Below are positions 1 through 9,427 of a stretch of DNA of 64,000 bases, piece by piece. The notes below the pieces were generated by a model. The model saw only the letters and a program-made list of their open reading frames with translations. It did not search any database and had not been told where the DNA came from. A program made the position numbers and the translations under genes. Location: NCBI GenBank assembly GCA_963921795.1, contig OY997653.1:2014001-2078000 (forward strand), in the 5' to 3' direction. The stretch is from Nannobrachium achirus (taxonomy: Eukaryota > Chordata > Actinopteri > Myctophiformes > Myctophidae). Position 1 is the stretch's first letter, and every line of letters starts with the position of its first letter.

Positions 1-137
1 AATGACAGGGCCATCTTTGAAGTGTCATGATGTCACCTCCATTACCGTTATCACCTCCCCGGTGTCTCTAAATCTGCTCTTTTCTCCTGCTTCTGCATCG
101 TTATTCCTTGATATGGTCTGATGTTTTCTAAAAGAAT

Positions 138-250
<113 letters not shown>

Positions 251-481
251 CACATTTAAGATCCTGTAACTTAAACATACATATGGGTAGCCCCCATGGG
301 ACTACAGGTATTATAGCAGGGACTGTACTGCTCGGTTATGTATAATCTATGGACATAAAAAGGATTTCTCATTTTGTACTTGCTGTATTTAGGGGCTGTA
401 CATTTTAAGTACTTTTTATGGTAATCAGTAAAACAGACCTATTATGACTTATGATGGGGGACAAAAAATGTAACGGGTATA

Positions 482-907
482 ACAGGGGTCTTCAACAGGG
501 GGTCCAGGACCCCTAGGTGGTCCTCAGACTTACTACAGGGGGTCCTCCAAATCTTTGTGTGATAGAAAGCTTTTTTTCTCCTTTTTTTAATGAACCACTT
601 GAACCCTAGTGTCCATATTCGGAGAACTTTAGCCAAAAATAGCAGATCTACAAGCTCACACCGCCTTCCGCTGTGAGCTTGTAGATCGGCTATTTTCGGC
701 AACAAGCTTTGGTGTAGAGGGAAAAAAGAGCAGACAGCAAAAGTACAGAGTGAAAGGTCAAGTTTTATAAGTATTGACGGTTCAAGTAAATATCTGAAAA
801 CACAAATTGACTCCAAAATCACTGATGATTGTGCTGTCAAACGATGAAACTATATGGAATCTGGGGGTCCCTGCTTCATCTCTTTCTCAACTAAGGGGTC
901 CTTGGCT
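482..907 (+). mobile_element. Family-C hAT-like MITE, 3'-truncated
   Basis: It begins CAGGGGTCTTCAACAGGGGG and matches the complete copy at 11408-11891. A hairpin module sits at 632-700. The last 25 bp or so, including the right terminal inverted repeat, are replaced at about 907 by another short repeat starting AGCCTGACACTCAG, which is also seen near 60345. Confidence 0.8.
632..700. repeat. Hairpin module (in family C)
   Basis: The arms run GCCAAAAATAGCAGATCTAC... and ...GTAGATCGGCTATTTTCGGC, with a shortened centre. The outermost GCC/GGC pair is typical of family C copies. Confidence 0.85.
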
Positions 908-978
908 AGCCTGACACTCAGCCTCAATTGACATTTCGTTTCACTCCATTCAAAAATGTAAAGGGGTGTGGCTAGCAA

Positions 979-1445
979 TGGGGGGGGGGGGGGGGGTCCC
1001 AAACGTTTTTGTCTCAGGGCACCCCATAAATATTTTTTGAATCCGAAGCACCCCTACATTATAATTTTCACTCCCAGCACCTTAACTTTATAGCATATCG
1101 TCGTTGTCGGGTGGAAACCTTGTATGCCCAAAACTGTTCGTTTTGTATTTATCATCTATAAAATGTACTAAACTAGTGAAACAGCCGATCTACAAGCACA
1201 CAATCGCGAGGCGTTGTGTGCTTGTAGATCTGCTGTTTTCACTATAGTTTTGTGCGACAGAGGTTTCTGCCTGACAGTGACGATATTTTAGTGATTATGT
1301 TGCGGGAAGAAAACGTTCAGCCATTTTGGTTAGAACTGACTGAAAATAACTTTATACTTCCAAGTTTAAAATGATAGGCCTACTAAATATTTCTTCAAGT
1401 GTCCAAATAAATTCCAAACGTCACCCACTTTGAAAACCCCTGCCA
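979..1445. mobile_element. MITE-like remnant with hairpin module
   Basis: The sequence around 1098-1140 and 1260-1300 recurs at about 3121-3165, 5340-5400, 19845-19900 and 48600-48640, always beside a hairpin module whose outer arm is TAGTGAAAACAGC. The element ends were not resolved, so the boundaries are approximate. Confidence 0.5.
1174..1244. repeat. Hairpin module (TAGTGAAA outer arm)
   Basis: The left arm TAGTGAAACAGCCGATCTAC pairs with GTAGATCTGCTGTTTTCACTA. The stem carries the AAGCAC/GTGCTT variant. The left inner arm has lost about 4 bases relative to the right. Confidence 0.88.
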
Positions 1446-1494
1446 TAGAGACACAATAATCAGGCTGGTAATCTTTCCTTCCGATCTTTCCCAG

Positions 1495-1883
1495 GCTGCC
1501 AGCCGCTGCCTCTGAAGGTCCTGGACTGGTCGGCCCCCGAGTCCATCGTGGCGGTGGTCTTCTCCTGCGTGGGCATCCTGGTCACCGCCTTCGTCACCCT
1601 CATCTTCATCCAGTACCGCGACACGCCCGTGGTCAAGTCCTCCAGCCGCGAGCTGTGCCTGATCATCCTGACGGGCATCTTCCTGGGCTACATCTGCCCG
1701 TTCACGCTGATCGCCCGCCCCACCGTGGTCTCCTGCTACCTGCAGCGCCTCCTGGTGGGCCTGTCCTCGGCCATGTGCTACTCCGCCCTGGTGACCAAGA
1801 CCAACCGCATCGCCCGCATCCTGGCGGGCAGCAAGAAGAAGATCTGCACCAAGAAGCCGCGCTTCATGAGCGCCTGGGCCCAG
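1495..1883 (+). CDS. grm1: Metabotropic glutamate receptor 1, 7TM exon, first half
   Basis: This encodes the end of the linker and TM1-TM3 of a class C G-protein-coupled receptor for glutamate, acting at the neuronal plasma membrane and coupled to Gq. Translation shows group I mGluR motifs: YRDTPVVKSSSRELC, GIFLGYICPFTLIA, CYLQRLLVGLSSAMCYSALV, TKTNRIARILAGSKKKIC and PRFMSAWAQ. The exon starts after AG at 1493-1494 with the last two bases of a Gly codon. It ends in a CAG (Gln) codon at 1881-1883, followed by GT. The downstream halves fit mGluR1 better than mGluR5 (ILISVQLTLE-like TM4, FRRKKTGSGNA tail). In the mGluR1 and mGluR5 genes I know, this region is one uninterrupted exon, so the break at AWAQ|VVIAS is unusual (see the mobile element at 1887). 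Whether this is the grm1a or grm1b paralogue cannot be told here. Confidence 0.93.
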
Positions 1884-1886
1884 GTG

Positions 1887-2406
1887 CAGTGTTGATTTGG
1901 TCGACTAAAACTGTGACGAAAAAAATGTTTGTCGGCTGCATTTTCTTCACTGACGAAAACGAAATATAAACTATGATGCTGTGATGACTAAAACTAAGAC
2001 TAAATGTATTGACAATTTCGTCAACACAATAAAAACTGGACTAAAACGTTATAGGGAGGGAGTAGTGGAGAAGAGAGTCATGTTATGTTTGGTTGCTCTC
2101 GGGTGTTGCATGCTGAAAATAGCCGATCTACAAGCTCACAACGCGTCGCAGCGCGACGCGTTGTGAGCTTGTAGATCGGCTATTTTCAGCACACAACCAA
2201 GTGTAAAATCAGTCATTACGATGCCATCAAGGCCTGCCAAAATACATTTTAGTTAACTAAATCAACTGTAGATTTAGTCGACTAAAATTAGACTAAAACT
2301 AAAACTTTTCAGGTGACTAAAATTATGACTAAAACTAAATTATATTTCATTCAAAAGACTATGACTAAAAAACTAAATGAAAGTTTTGCTGTCAAAAACA
2401 ACATTG
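1887..2406 (+). mobile_element. Family-A hAT MITE forming a grm1 intron (intron 1884-2414)
   Basis: The element runs from CAGTGTTG to CAACATTG and matches family-A copies at 25342-25817, 50824-51359 and 58159-59171. Two of those have perfect 8-bp target duplications. The left flank is CCCAGGTG; the right flank is CCC-TGC-AGGTG, the same 8 bases with TGC inserted. The intron is GTG + element + CCCTGCAG, so 520 of its 531 bp are transposon. The donor is CAG|GTG and the acceptor TGCAG|GTG. Joining 1883 to 2415 gives Ala-Gln-Val-Val-Ile-Ala, the conserved receptor sequence with no codon gained or lost. The branch point and pyrimidine tract are weak by eye. An unspliced message would stop within a few codons (TGA at 1893-1895). 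Confidence 0.88.
2111..2191. repeat. Hairpin module (family A, in the grm1 intron)
   Basis: A near-perfect inverted repeat of about 39-bp arms with a 3-base loop. Outer arms are TGCTGAAAATAGCC and GGCTATTTTCAGCA; the inner arms are of the CAACGCGTCGC/GCGACGCGTTG type. Confidence 0.95.
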
Positions 2407-2414
2407 CCCTGCAG

Positions 2415-2962
2415 GTGGTCATCGCCTCCATGCTGATCAGCGTGCAGCTCACGCTGGAGATCGCGCTCATCGTCCTGGAGCCGCCGGCGCCCATCAAGTC
2501 CTACCCGAGCATCCGCGAGGTCTACCTCATCTGCAACACCAGCAACGTGGGCATGGTGGCGCCGCTGGGCTACAACGGCCTGCTGATCCTCAGCTGCACC
2601 TACTACGCCTTCAAGACGCGCAACGTGCCCGCCAACTTCAACGAGGCCAAGTACATCGCCTTCACCATGTACACCACCTGCATCATCTGGCTGGCCTTCG
2701 TGCCCATCTACTTTGGCTCCAACTACAAGATCATCACCACGTCCTTCTCCGTCAGCCTGAGCGTCACCGTGGCGCTGAGCTGCATGTTCTCGCCCAAGAT
2801 GTACATCATCATCGCCAAGCCCGAGAAGAACGTGCGCAGCGCCTTCACCACGTCGGACGTGGTGCGCATGCACGTCGGAGACGGGAAGTCCGTGACTCCC
2901 GCCGGGAGCAGCAGCCTGTTCAACATGTTCCGCCGGAAGAAGACTGGATCTGGCAACGCCAA
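2415..2962 (+). CDS. grm1: Metabotropic glutamate receptor 1, 7TM exon, second half
   Basis: This encodes TM4-TM7 and the start of the cytoplasmic tail. Motifs include YPSIREVYLICNTSN, VAPLGYNGLLILSCTYYAFK, TRNVPANFNEAKYIAFTMYT, IIWLAFVPIYFGSNYKIIT, FSPKMYIIIAKPEKNVRSAF and DVVRMHVGDGK, then FNMFRRKKTGSGNA. The tail motif FRRKK.G.GNA and the TM4 segment favour mGluR1 over mGluR5. The donor is AA|GTGAGT at 2962/2963; the split Asn codon (AA + T) is completed by the exon at 8434. If this donor were not used, the frame would read Lys-stop at once, giving a short-tailed receptor resembling the known short C-terminal mGluR1 splice forms. GC-rich coding contrasts with the AT-rich transposons around it. 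Confidence 0.95.
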
Positions 2963-3028
2963 GTGAGTGACCTTCTATGAGGCTTTATGTTACGCTACTT
3001 ACAAGGTTCCCCAATTAGTTTTCCCTCC

Positions 3029-3488
3029 CAGGGCTGAATTATGTCTAGGGTACCATGCCGAGGGCCACAACATTGCAGGGGGCGACGGTGGCTTTCACGC
3101 TACTCCAGCGACAGTTCAGATATCATTGTTGTCGGGTGAAAATCTTGTATGTCCAAAACCGTTCGTTTTGCATTTGCGGTATCATTTTAAAAATTATTTA
3201 AGCTAGTGAAAACAGCCGTTCTACAAGCACACAACGCCTCGCACCGCGAGGCGTTGTGTGCTTGTAGATCTGCTGTTACTTTTGTGCGACGGCCTTGTAT
3301 GAAGAAGCGGGGCTTTACTCTGCTAAAGAATGTACACATTTGGAGATACGAGGTTTCCACCCGACAATGATGACATACTAGTGTTGTTGCTGCTCTTATA
3401 CCACCATTATTACTGGGGTTGGTGGGGGCCAGACAGTAGCCCCCCGCGGGCCGCAAATGGCCCGCTGGCCGCCTATTGGGGAACCCTG
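3029..3488. mobile_element. MITE-like element with hairpin module
   Basis: It starts CAGGGCTGAATTATG and ends GGGGAACCCTG, so short CAGGG/CCCTG terminal repeats are possible. The centre shares the GTCGGGTG-AAAACCTTGTATGT stretch with the elements at 979 and 19845. No target duplication was recognised. Confidence 0.5.
3204..3277. repeat. Hairpin module (TAGTGAAA outer arm)
   Basis: The inner arms CAACGCCTCGC and GCGAGGCGTTG are perfect; the stem is AAGCAC/GTGCTT. The right outer arm is shortened after CTGCTGTT. Confidence 0.92.
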
Positions 3489-4510
3489 CACTACTAAATG
3501 ATGCTTATTGGGGTGTCTGTGCAGATCAAATGATAATTTGAGGCCTGAATACTCAAATGGTGGCTGTGAATCATCTAGTGATCTCCTAATGTTTTATTTT
3601 GTGAATCGGCAGTATCATGCGTAGAATATTTGTACCGTAAATGATAATTATTTCGATGACAAGAGTGAAAGAATGTAAGAGTGAATTCATATTGTGGAAT
3701 CTTTAATGCAGAGATGATTTTGAGTCTTCAGGCATCTTGCTATCAACACAGTTTATTTTCTTCTCAGCACCTCAATGTGTTTCATGTCAGTCTTTATTGT
3801 CAAATTGTTTAGATGGTACAGTTTATAAATGAGAGGAAGAATTAGATATGACACATGCCCTGCCCCCTTAGAATACAATATAACTTGGCTGTCAATGGAG
3901 ATTCAATTTAATAAAGGCTACCCAAGTGTAACTTGGGTATTGATTAATTTGAGACCAGTAGACCATGCTGGTGATCTCTAATGATGATTAAGGTATTTTT
4001 TTAACTCACTTAAATGTTACCAACACACTTCTATTGAGACCCCACTTACGCTTTGATTTATACTTTGTTGTACGACAGTGTCCTGTGGCGAAAATAATTT
4101 ATGTTTTCGTCGCATGACACTGGTATACAATGGAGTATACATTAAGCATATAGGCCAGGGCCATTTGGGGGGCATTATTGCTTATAAAGGCATACCCCAT
4201 ATAGGGACACCAGGGTTAATGTGGTTAAATATAAGACTTGCATAAAACTCTGTTGAGATCCGCAGCAAAGACACAGCAACAACTGTCTTAAAGTAAGCAA
4301 CTGGACAAAGAACGAGACGGGTCCAACTAAAATTATCTCTCTGTGTTGTCTTTCACCCTTACAACGCTGTGTTGTAACAACTTTAAGCTGTATAGAGTAC
4401 TGGTCTGATGGAGTGATATAGCCTGGCAAATGTCTAGGCTCAGGGTTCTAGAACCCCTGGCCTGGAGAGCTACTCTGTCAAAATATCTTGGTGCAGTATC
4501 TAGAGCATAC

Positions 4511-5035
4511 ATGGGCAAAAGGCCCACCTTCTCTTAATGCGGCCCGCAGGTTAATACCGGAATACTGATATATTATTGATTTCAGCTGTTACCATTCCAA
4601 CCATGACCTGCTTTGATTCCGTCAGTCAATATTAGTAGCTTAATGGCTAGTATAGTAGTATTAAAATGTATTTTTTTATGTCCAATGTATTTGTATATAG
4701 GTTCATAGAGTTAACATGACTATTTAACTTAACTAAATGCATTTGAAATTAGATAAAAATGTTACATTTCAGGATTCCAATTCAAAAACAACAAAAACTA
4801 ATTCAGGACTCAATTCAAAAGAAGCGAAAATAGCCGATCTACAAGCTCAAAACGCATCGCACGCGATGCGTTTTGAGCTTGTAGATCTGCCATTTTTGCT
4901 TCTTTTGTATGAGATACTAGAATGACATAGTAGGACGTAGCAATATGCAATGTGGCCCTCTGGAGTGAAGGTGGAAATATAGTGGTGGGCAACTTTGATG
5001 ATGGTGAGGCCATCATCAAAGTTGCCCACCCCTGA
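4511..5035. mobile_element. Possible MITE (GTGGGCAAC repeat)
   Basis: The stretch from about ATGGGCAAAAGGCCCACC to GTTGCCCACCCCTG resembles the ends of the element at 28479-28925. A 20-bp inverted repeat (4983-5028, GTGGGCAACTTTGATGATGG and its complement) lies near the right end. Boundaries are approximate. Confidence 0.4.
4816..4907. repeat. Hairpin module with a distinct outer arm
   Basis: The arms begin CAAAAGAAGCGAAAATAGCC and end GCCATTTTTGCTTCTTTTG. The inner arms are CAAAACGCATCGC/GCGATGCGTTTTG, a combination not seen in other copies but fully paired. The outer CAAAAGAAGC/GCTTCTTTTG pair is unique to this locus. Confidence 0.95.
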
Positions 5036-5254
5036 TCTAGAGGGATCTGGTATATAGTAAATTCCTGAGTGCTCATTTAAATCTGAGAGTTGAACAATGG
5101 TCCCTTACACTCTCAGAGTGAAATGAACACAGGATGTACAGTCATTTTGTCAGCCAAATGATGGTTGAGTCAAATGACCAACTGTTTAGCAGACATTTGG
5201 TGGTTAGTTTGCCGTCTTGCCCATGTGGCTGGTAGGGTGAAAGTCTCTTTAGAG

Positions 5255-5646
5255 CAGTGTTTCTCAACCTTTTTTCTGCAAGGGCACACTTTTCATGTCC
5301 CAAGAATCCATGGGCACGCCAACATAATAGAGGGGCGTAAATATCGTCACTGTCGGGAAGAAACCTTGTATCTCCAAGTTTCAAATGTGTACGTTTCTTC
5401 GCAAAGTAAAGCCCTGCTTCATCATACAAGGCTGTCGCACAACAGTAGTGAAAACAGACGATCTACAAGCACACAACGCCTCGCGGTGCGAGGCGTTGTG
5501 TGCTTGTAGATCAGCTGTTTTCACTAGTTTGAATCATTTTTAAAATTATAAATACAATACCGGCTTTCAAGCAGTTTCAAGGGGCACACTTGACCCTTCT
5601 CAGGGGCACACCAAAGGTCCCCAGGCACAGTGGTTGAGAAACACTG
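5255..5646 (+). mobile_element. Family-D hAT MITE
   Basis: It begins CAGTGTTTCTCAACC and ends GGTTGAGAAACACTG (perfect terminal inverted repeats). An exact 8-bp target duplication, CTTTAGAG, lies at 5247-5254 and 5647-5654, which is diagnostic for hAT-type transposition. A hairpin module lies at 5446-5526. No coding capacity. Confidence 0.93.
5446..5526. repeat. Hairpin module (family D)
   Basis: Outer arms TAGTGAAAACAG and CTGTTTTCACTA; stem AAGCAC/GTGCTT; inner arms CAACGCCTCGC/GCGAGGCGTTG; 3-base loop. Near-perfect over about 38 bp per arm. Confidence 0.95.
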
Positions 5647-6044
5647 CTTTAGAGAAATCTGTTGAGATTGTTGGGCAGCCAGATAATACCCTTTGACAAC
5701 GTAGCCTCCAGGTGGGACATTTGCAACCCTTTTGGTTTTGGTTTATTCTGAATTCCTCTCACATTTAAAGGACCGTACTGGCATCACGGCATTCCATCGT
5801 TTATTCACACACTGAGACCACATATCCTTGTAGACCGTTTTTCTGTAATTTCCACTTTCCTTTTTTATATTGTGTATATTCACATTTCACATCTCATTCA
5901 AATGTTACTGAGACTACGTGAACATAAACTTAACCTTGACTAAACTTGACTGCAGCGATAAGATCCCATTTCCAGATAAAATGCAGTGCTTAACCACTTA
6001 AGCCCTACTTTATAGTTTGTCATACAGCGGTGTTGCATAGCATT

Positions 6045-6632
6045 AATAGCTTATCTAAAGCTCACAGAGGTTGTAGATTAGCTATTTTCATTTTAATAGC
6101 GATTTGATACATATCACGATACACGGACGATATTGGTTCATTCATGGCGATACGATACGATTCGATTCAATGATTTAAAATCGATATAGTAACTATTTAG
6201 CAAAGACATTAAATCTGTGTGAAAGGTGTGGATAGAGCAGGTTTTTAAGGGAAAGATGTATTATTATGGATATAACTAAGTAAACACTGTGATTATCTGC
6301 CAAATACATGGACATTGTATATTGAAAAACCTGCACCTTGACATGAACCCAGAGATTACACACATTTAATCTCTGATAGGCCGGTGTAGCTACATGGAAA
6401 GTAAAAGTAATTAAACCACTCCTTTTCATTTTTCTTCTTAAAAATGCTAAATACAATGCTCAAGTAGGTACTGTAGTATCGATACAATAGATTCTTTGCA
6501 CTGCCGATTCGATACGATACAAAATAAAACGATACGATTCGATTTTAGCTGTTTCCATTTCGATATACTTCAAAATGTTTAAGTTAAAAACGATATTTCG
6601 ATACAGTTACTATATCGTTACACCCCTAATGC
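6045..6632. mobile_element. GATACGAT-rich transposon remnant
   Basis: AT-rich DNA with ATCGATA/GATACGAT motifs at both ends (6100-6180 and 6475-6630), finishing near ATCGTTACACCCCTA. A decayed hairpin module (about 6045-6089) sits at its left edge. No reading frame or clear target duplication was found. Confidence 0.5.
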
Positions 6633-7122
6633 TAGGTTAAAAGTGGTGAAAGTAAAAAAAAAAAAAAGACAAAATCCAGTCTTGAAATTCTACTGTCAAT
6701 TTGGCTTGTAATGCAAGGATGGGTGTAGTTTTACACACCTTTTCAACATGAAATGTAATGAAAGAAGTGGGTAAGAACCAAATTAAAAGCGATCTAAAAA
6801 AGAAAAGCCCAGAAAAGCGTCTACCTTTATGTGCAATATGTGGTTGATGTTGTGAAGAGACAACGGCATCGTCGTGATGCCATATGGTCCTTTGACAGTT
6901 CTCAGCATGAATGCTTCTCTGTCGTCCCCTCACTAATCACATCCTCTCCCCACTTTGCACTAAACTGTGTGTCATTTTCAGGCCGGTTTGAGCACTAGCA
7001 GAAAATATGTTGCGAGTGCATGTGGCACATTTCAGCTCGATAAGCACTAAAGATGCACAGATTTAACCCATTTAGAACGGGTACACATTATTGTGTATCA
7101 TTATTTTATGCTTTAACTATTG

Positions 7123-7181
7123 AAAAATAGCAGATATACAAGCTCAGTGCCGCGCTGCGAGCTTGTAGATCTGCTATTTTT
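7123..7181. repeat. Hairpin module, left copy of a family-E MITE
   Basis: Left arm AAAAATAGCAGATATACAAGC; right arm GAGCTTGTAGATCTGCTATTTTT; shortened GC-rich centre. The outward arm reads GATATAC and the inward arm GTAGATC. Confidence 0.85.
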
Positions 7182-7535
7182 GAAAAAATCGTGAAAATTA
7201 GAATTTTGACCCGATTCTATAAGTGTCTTTTGAATCCTTCTAAGATTTTTTGAAAAAACAATGTTTCTATGTCAGCAATCTGGCCAGCCATCGTCAAAGA
7301 AAAGGTCCTTTTCACTTAACTGGAGCTCAGTTAGTCTGTTCTTGAGAGACTACTATGTCAGTGGTTCTTAAACCTTTTCATGTGAAGGACCCCCAAAATT
7401 ATATGTATTTGGCCACGGACCCCCATCTCAAAATATTTAGTTCCAGGGACCACCCAGAAGCAAAATTTGAGTTACAAACGTTCACTTTGAAAATACATAT
7501 ATTCAAAGATTTGCACACATTTTCACGACTTTTTC

Positions 7536-7607
7536 AAAAATAGCAGATCTACAAGCTCGCAGCGCGGCACTCGTGCCGCGCTGTGAGCTTGTATATCTGC
7601 TATTTTT
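7536..7607. repeat. Hairpin module, right copy of a family-E MITE
   Basis: Inner arms CAGCGCGGCAC and GTGCCGCGCTG are perfect. The inward arm reads GATCTAC and the outward arm GTATATC, mirroring the left copy. Confidence 0.92.
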
Positions 7608-7850
7608 CACTGGTTAAAGCATTCAATAATTCTAGGCCTAAATCAGCTGAATGGCTCTGACACTGTTCATAATGCTCTCCCCTGCGGCACATTATGAACC
7701 ACTATAAACGTGTGAAGTGCCACCATTGGTTAAATGTTTGGAGCTAACGATCAGACCCTGTGCAGTGCTATTAACGTAAGATCATGTCAAGTATTTTAAC
7801 ATGCGTTGTGCTTAATTTATACTCATGCGTCATAAGTCGATGCCGCGTGC

Positions 7851-7923
7851 CGAAAGTTGCTGATCTACAAGCTCACAACACCTCATCGCGAGCGTGAGTG
7901 ATGGTAGATCGTCAACTTCCGGC
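7851..7923. repeat. Decayed hairpin module
   Basis: GCTGATCTACAAGCTCACAA on the left, a degraded centre, and TGGTAGATCGTCAACTTCC on the right. GCCGAAAGTTG/CAACTTCCGGC form a different outer arm pair. Confidence 0.6.
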
Positions 7924-7949
7924 TTGCGACAAAGTATAAATCAGGCTTA

Positions 7950-8312
7950 CCCAGCAAGCACGGTCCAATCAGTGATGTCTCGATCGGGGCCAGATCACAG
8001 CCCATATGGGGACGATCTTGACGTCATTACCAGGACGTCTTATGGACTTTATTGTTTGACAGGATTTATGTTGGTTGAAATCAGGTGATATTCTAGGTCA
8101 GATAAATATCATAACTAGTTAGATATGTCCCAGAATATAACCTTATATGCTCATATTTCAACTAACATTACAAACAATAACAATAATCCTCTCAAACAAA
8201 AAAGTCCATATGACGTCCTGGTAATGAAGTCCATATCATCCCCATATGGGCTGTGATCTGGCCCTAATCGAGACGTCACTGATTGGCCCCGGTCCTGACC
8301 GTGCTTGCTGGG
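7950..8312. mobile_element. Foldback MITE, family F (copy 1)
   Basis: Inverted arms of about 120 bp begin CCCAGCAAGCACGGTC and end GACCGTGCTTGCTGGG; a related copy is at 49961-50305. The left arm contains a full TGACGTCA at 8019-8026. The element ends only 121 bp before the grm1 tail exon. No coding sequence. Confidence 0.9.
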
Positions 8313-8433
8313 TTAAGAAATGTTGAAATATTGCTGTTCTGTTGGTCAACTGTTGTTTTGATGTTGTTTTGTCTGCAAACCACACCTCCCTGTTTTCCCG
8401 CGATAGTAACTTGGGTCTTTATCTCGTTTATAG

Positions 8434-9292
8434 TTCTAATGGCAAGTCTGTGTCATGGTCTGAATCAGGTGCAAGACACCCTCCGAGGGGGGGGAATGTG
8501 TGGCACAGACTGTCTGTGCATGTGAGGAAACAGGAAGCCGGCTGGAATCAGACGGCGGTCATCAGGCCCCTAACTAACACCCCCGACCCCCACAGCTGTG
8601 AGCCCGCCGCCCATGACCTTGGCACAGACCCCCAGCTCCTCCCCCACAACAACAACCCACCCGACTCTAAGGCGACTCTGCGCAACGCGGCAGAGGAGGA
8701 CGGCGGCGGCGAGGGGGACGGCGTGCACCGCCCTCTAGTGTGGACCCCCGCCCCCACCACCCGCCCCGGAGCGTGTCGCCCCGAGCTGCCGGACTCCGAC
8801 TCGGGAACGCCGGCTTCCCATTTGCCGACTCGCTTAGCAAACTGCGCCGCCGCCGAGCAGCGCCCCCAGGGGGCGGTGGTGGACACGCACACCTCCGGCG
8901 TCCCCGTGCTGAAGGTCGGAGCGGCGACGGATCAGCCTCTGGTCTCGGCTCTCGCCTCTCGGCTCCCGCTGCAGGGGGCTTTCGGAGAGGAGGGGTCCGA
9001 GGGCGAGGAGGAACGGGACCTCTTGCGCAGCTACGCGTTCGACGAGACCAGGGACGAGGACATTTACGAGGAGGAGGAGGGAGGGGAGGATCTGACGCTG
9101 CAGAGCAAGTTGACGCTGCTGGAGGATTCCTTGGCTCTGTCTCCCCCCTCCCCCTTCAGGGACTCTGTGTGCTCTGTGGGGGGGTCTCTGTCGGGGTCCC
9201 CCGCCGCCGAGTCGTCCACCGGAAGCCCGCCGAGCTCCGTCTACACCGCCGACATCCTCCAAGACTTCAGACAGAGCTCCTCGACACTGTGA
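8434..9292 (+). CDS. grm1: Metabotropic glutamate receptor 1, C-terminal tail exon
   Basis: The exon encodes 285 residues of the cytoplasmic tail. It begins after TAG at 8431-8433 and completes the split Asn codon to read Asn-Ser-Asn-Gly-Lys-Ser-Val-Ser-Trp-Ser, as in mammalian mGluR1. HRLSVHVR and NQTAVIRPLT follow, also conserved. The middle is low-complexity, acidic and Pro/Ser-rich, with an E/D-rich stretch (DEDIYEEEEGGED) as in the family. Near the end is PPSPF (9143-9157), the PPxxF ligand of Homer EVH1 domains, in the context SPPSPFRDSV. The protein ends SSSTL, a class I PDZ ligand, before TGA at 9290-9292. This is the long, Homer-binding mGluR1a-type tail. The middle is diverged from mammals, and GC-rich codons distinguish it from its surroundings. 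Confidence 0.95.
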
Positions 9293-9334
9293 GAGCACTA
9301 ACGGGCACTGCTGACACACAATCACTATCAGCAC

Positions 9335-9338
9335 ACGC

Positions 9339-9424
<86 letters not shown>
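9335..9424. repeat. (CA)n microsatellite
   Basis: CA tract in the grm1 3' flank, interrupted at its 3' end by the element at 9425-9934, after which CA repeats resume. Confidence 0.97.

Positions 9425-9427
<3 letters not shown>

Larger units (their letters stand above)
7067..7640 (+). mobile_element. Family-E TTAA MITE (piggyBac-like), right end altered
   Basis: TTAA at 7063-7066 is followed by CCCATTTAGAACGGGTACAC. The right part matches other copies up to TCTAGGCCTAAAT, but the final GGGTTAA is missing. It carries two hairpin modules (7123-7181 and 7536-7607). Complete relatives (55664-56224) have TTAA on both sides, as piggyBac-type insertion requires. Confidence 0.85.
2963..8433 (+). other. 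grm1: grm1 intron before the tail exon
   Basis: About 5.5 kb, GT at 2963 and AG at 8432-8433. It holds MITE-like elements at about 3029-3488 and 5255-5646, a repeat with the 4816-4907 hairpin, a GATACGAT-rich element (about 6090-6630), a family-E MITE (about 7067-7640) and a foldback element (7950-8312). The region 3490-4500 shows nothing I recognise. The alternative short exon used in mammalian mGluR1b could not be identified. Confidence 0.8.

Noticed and set aside
1884-2414. grm1 as a pseudogene disrupted by a transposon
   Set aside because: Both flanking coding halves are intact and conserved, and consensus-like splice sites restore the exact frame. Disruption remains possible but is less likely than intron formation.
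2373-2873. 166-residue minus-strand reading frame
   Set aside because: It is the antisense shadow of the grm1 transmembrane exon, rich in His/Asp/Val from GC-rich codons.
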